Shown here: positions 5,919 through 7,588 of the stretch, one piece after another
How the letters are laid out: each line of letters opens with the position of its first letter
Numbering within the stretch: the first letter of the stretch is position 1
NCBI GenBank assembly: GCA_902462635.1
Contig: CABQCN010000062.1
Coordinates: 1-7,588, forward strand
Length of the DNA stretch: 7,588 bases
Origin: an uncultured Oscillospiraceae bacterium
GTDB lineage: Bacteria; Bacillota; Clostridia; UBA1212; UBA1255
Direction: 5' to 3'
Program-made: the position numbers and the translations under genes
The notes under the pieces: model-generated
The model's input: the letters and a program-made list of their open reading frames with translations, nothing else
Databases searched by the model: none
What the model was told of the DNA's origin: nothing

Positions 5919-5967
5919 AAAGCAACGCCCACCGAATAAAAAAACAGTGTTTTGGGTGGGCTGCTTT
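5919..5967 (-). terminator. Probable intrinsic terminator for the minus-strand small membrane gene
   Basis: GCCCACC (5927-5933) pairs with GGTGGGC (5955-5961), extended past a 2-nt bulge by AAAGCA (5919-5924) with TGCTTT (5962-5967). On the minus strand the GC stem is followed by GTTGCTTTTT. It faces the plus-strand terminator at 5861-5911, making a back-to-back pair. The distance from the 6034 stop is about 70 bp. Confidence 0.5.
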
Positions 5968-6033
5968 GTCTCGCTTAAATGACTGTCCCTCTAAACCTGT
6001 TTGAGTAAGGAGGCAGCCTGAAACAAGTGCAGC

Positions 6034-6159
6034 TCAAGCAGCGATTGATTGGGTTTGATTTAAAAACAGCAATAATAAAACAAAAACAATTAATAGAATG
6101 ATCGTATTGATAATCACTTTTTTGGTTTTGGGGGATCGTACTTTCTCGCCAAAGGTCAT
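6034..6159 (-). CDS. 41-residue single-span membrane peptide
   Basis: On the minus strand, ATG 6159-6157 follows AGGAG by 8 nt, an excellent ribosome site. The product begins MTFGEKVRSPKTKKV and continues with a hydrophobic stretch (IINTIILLIVFVLLLLFL, about residues 16-33) ending NQTQSIAA before TGA 6036-6034. The basic N-terminus followed by one span and a short polar tail predicts an inner-membrane microprotein with its N-terminus in the cytoplasm; type I toxins look similar, but so do many harmless small membrane proteins. The gene sits in the AT-rich island with no partner on its strand. I do not recognise a family. No antisense RNA gene was evident to me. Confidence 0.6.
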   Translation of the reverse strand: MTFGEKVRSPKTKKVIINTIILLIVFVLLLLFLNQTQSIAA

Positions 6160-6236
6160 ATGATCAACTCCTAAAATGATCAGCCAATCGTATTTTACCA
6201 AGAATAAATTCCCGCTCTTTCGACAAGTTTTATCAT

Positions 6237-6264
6237 TGGGCGCCCCGATCAGAATCGAACTGAT
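6237..6264 (-). other. tRNA 3'-end-like sequence (T arm, acceptor strand, CCA): possible att-site remnant
   Basis: On the minus strand the order is exactly that of tRNA positions 49-76: T stem ATCAG, T loop TTCGATT, T stem CTGAT, seven-base acceptor strand CGGGGCG, discriminator C, then CCA. The invariant G53-C61 pair and TTCRA are present. A complementary 5' acceptor strand (CGCCCCG) is absent upstream, and no D or anticodon arm can be drawn, so this is not a complete tRNA gene. A 3'-terminal tRNA copy is what tRNA-targeting integrases leave at the far end of an element. A C discriminator is typical of tRNA-His. The match could also be chance. Confidence 0.4.
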
Positions 6265-6455
6265 AACGAGCCCTGTTGCGCTGTATCACGCAATAGCGCC
6301 TGATTTTACCTTGTTTTTCACAGTCGTATCAGCAGGATCATAACAGAGACGCAATCCGAAAAGCGAATTTTCTGCCCGTCGATTTTATGCCGGCGGGCGG
6401 TTCACTGGATGCGTCCAGGTAGCTTTTTGGCTTCAATTATGATAAAATATTCAAA
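6265..6455. other. Non-coding stretch with several hairpins
   Basis: With the flanking sequence, 6160-6501 holds no complete gene. On the minus strand the frame ending TGA near 6288 reads NRRAENSLFGLRLCYDPADT before a further 12 codons, opened by a TAA and without a start codon, so it may be a gene remnant or a dispersed repeat. Inverted repeats are TTGCG/CGCAA (6276-6280, 6289-6293) competing with GCGCT/AGCGC (6278-6282, 6295-6299); GCCCGTCG/CGGCGGGC (6374-6381, 6391-6398, one G-T pair); and CTGGA/TCCAG (6405-6409, 6414-6418), the last followed by TTTTT at 6424-6428, possibly a weak plus-strand terminator. Confidence 0.4.
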
Positions 6456-6469
6456 GTTATATAATGTTC
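6456..6469 (+). repeat. Right copy of the imperfect direct repeat; includes a TATAAT -10 box
   Basis: GTTATATAATGTTC matches the 4395-4407 copy apart from one extra T. Its TATAAT (6460-6465) lies 37 nt before the receptor gene start and is a plausible -10 element; the -35 at the right spacing (TTATGA, 6437-6442) is poor. If the repeat marks an insertion boundary, the insertion ends inside this promoter. Confidence 0.3.
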
Positions 6470-6501
6470 ACTATTGAAAAAACAATGGTTACTGGTGATA
6501 T

Positions 6502-7588
6502 ATGATGAAAAACGTTCTGAGGATTATACCGTTCATCGGCCTGATTATCGTGCTGTTTTCCGCAGCGCGAATCCTTGCCACCCCAGAAGAAATCCGGGTA
6601 GAGCAAAAAGATGGCGTTGCCTATGCGGACGGCGTTGACCTTTCGGAAGAAATGGTCTTTATTTCCTATTGGTATTGGGAATACTATCCCGAAAAGCTGT
6701 ATGAGCCGGCGGATTTCGCAGACGGTCTGCCGGAAGAACCCGTTTATATACAGCCCGGCCCCAATGATACGGCTTTATACGGCACTTACCGCATGCGGCT
6801 CAAAGTACCCGCCGGCGGCGTATATGCCATTACAGGAGACAGCTTTCTTTATGCCCAGCGGGCTTACGCCGACGGTACGCTGATCGGTCAGATGGGAGAC
6901 CCCCGGCCAACTGCGGAGCAGACCATTTCCCAAACAGGATCGTATACCTATTACTTTTCACCGCAGTCGGACGAAACCGAACTCATCTTTCAAGTGGCGA
7001 ATTTTGTGCATCCCGACGGCGGAAGCAATCGCAGCTTTTTTCTGGCCCGGGCGCCGGTAGTAGAGCGATATACGTTTACCCGCCTGTTTTACGTGTTTTT
7101 CATGGCAGGATGCTTGGTTGCCATCTTCCTGTTTTACCTGGGTGTGTTTTTATTTTTTCCAAAACGACGGTATTACCTATGGTTTGCCCTTGCCTGTATC
7201 CTGCTGGCGCTGCGGATTTTGCTGACCGACGACAAGGTTATTATGAAATTTTTGCCTTCCCTCAGTTGGCAGTTCTGTATCCGGACGGAGTATCTGATTA
7301 TTATATGCATTGTCGTCTGTGTCCTGCTTTTCCTGCGCAGTCTGTATCCGGACCGCCTGAAACGCCGGCTTGCTGTCGGCGTGGCAGTCCCCTGCGTCGT
7401 TTATGCCGTTATCGTCCTGGTTACTGAGCCCCGCATATTCACCGCGTTTAATACCTGTTTTTACGCAATCGTAGGGCTGGCGATGGTCTGGGCGATGATT
7501 CTTTTGCTTAAAGGGCTACGAAAGGCCCGGCTGGAGCATATACTCATCTGCGCCGGGATCGGGGCGGTTTTTCTGGGAGCGGTCTCGG
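6502..7588 (+). CDS. 7TMR-DISM membrane receptor, N-terminal part, cut at the right edge
   Basis: The frame from ATG 6502 (or the adjacent ATG 6505) is open for 362 codons to the window end. Residues 5-24 are a signal or anchor segment. Residues about 27-190 form an extracytoplasmic beta-rich domain typical of 7TM receptors with diverse intracellular signalling modules: WEYYPEKLYEPADF near 59-72, then LYGTYRMRLKVPAGGVYAIT near 92-111, then YADGTLIGQMGDP. From about 195 at least six hydrophobic spans follow (195-219, 224-241, 262-280, 290-307, 316-336, 346 onward), the expected 7TM block. In relatives the N-terminal domain is proposed to bind sugars or other ligands, and a histidine kinase, LytTR or cyclase-type output domain follows the membrane block; that part is off the window. 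The ribosome site is weak (GGTGAT). Base composition returns to GC-rich here. Confidence 0.85.
   Translation, partial: MMKNVLRIIPFIGLIIVLFSAARILATPEEIRVEQKDGVAYADGVDLSEEMVFISYWYWEYYPEKLYEPADFADGLPEEPVYIQPGPNDTALYGTYRMRLKVPAGGVYAITGDSFLYAQRAYADGTLIGQMGDPRPTAEQTISQTGSYTYYFSPQSDETELIFQVANFVHPDGGSNRSFFLARAPVVERYTFTRLFYVFFMAGCLVAIFLFYLGVFLFFPKRRYYLWFALACILLALRILLTDDKVIMKFLPSLSWQFCIRTEYLIIICIVVCVLLFLRSLYPDRLKRRLAVGVAVPCVVYAVIVLVTEPRIFTAFNTCFYAIVGLAMVWAMILLLKGLRKARLEHILICAGIGAVFLGAVS

Noticed and set aside
6237..6330. Complete tRNA gene on the minus strand
   Set aside because: T arm and acceptor 3' strand are present, but no matching 5' acceptor strand, D arm or 7-nt anticodon loop could be found upstream.

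Overview
The window looks like a Bacillota (Clostridia-type, probably gut anaerobe) chromosome. Shine-Dalgarno sites are strong, a TTG start is used, and the gene families include a CASTOR-like ACT protein, a GyrI-type MerR regulator, a cysteine-rich KTR protein and a 7TMR-DISM receptor. No taxonomic search was possible, so this is inference.

Layout. (1) 1-2321, minus strand: a two-gene unit with a surface-anchored GH71/GH99-like protein carrying a CBM9-like module, followed 4 bp later by an ACT-domain protein that runs off the left edge. A TATAAT promoter lies upstream, and the glycosidase-like gene may begin at a CTG codon. (2) 2402-2842, plus strand: a DUF2383-like four-helix protein, converging on (3) 2883-3680, minus strand: a MerR/GyrI-like regulator with a textbook 19-bp-spacer MerR promoter. 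(4) 3858-4388, plus strand: a nicotinamidase/isochorismatase-family hydrolase, divergent from the MerR gene and sharing its 177-bp control region, so it may be the regulator's target.

(5) About 4389-6470 is a visibly AT-richer island with different codon use and typical mobile-element accessory genes: a small excisionase-like HTH protein, an XRE regulator whose C-terminal half is a near-perfect glycine pentad repeat, a cysteine-rich KTR gene broken by one base in an A tract, a strong terminator, a 41-residue membrane peptide gene on the minus strand, and a 28-nt sequence with exactly the geometry of a tRNA T arm plus acceptor/CCA end (a possible attachment-site remnant). An imperfect direct repeat (4395-4407 and 6456-6469) brackets the island. 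No integrase or transposase is present, so it reads as a decayed or partial insertion. (6) 6502-7588, plus strand: the N-terminal part of a 7TMR-DISM membrane receptor, cut by the right edge.

The most unusual item is the XRE protein: 17 consecutive five-residue units of the form (A/S)-hydrophobic-G-hydrophobic-hydrophobic directly behind a DNA-binding domain. Other points worth a second look are the possible CTG start, the GH99-like active site with a replaced glutamate, the paired MerR-type promoters, the inverted-polarity 16-bp palindrome at 4701-4736 and the unannotated membrane microprotein.
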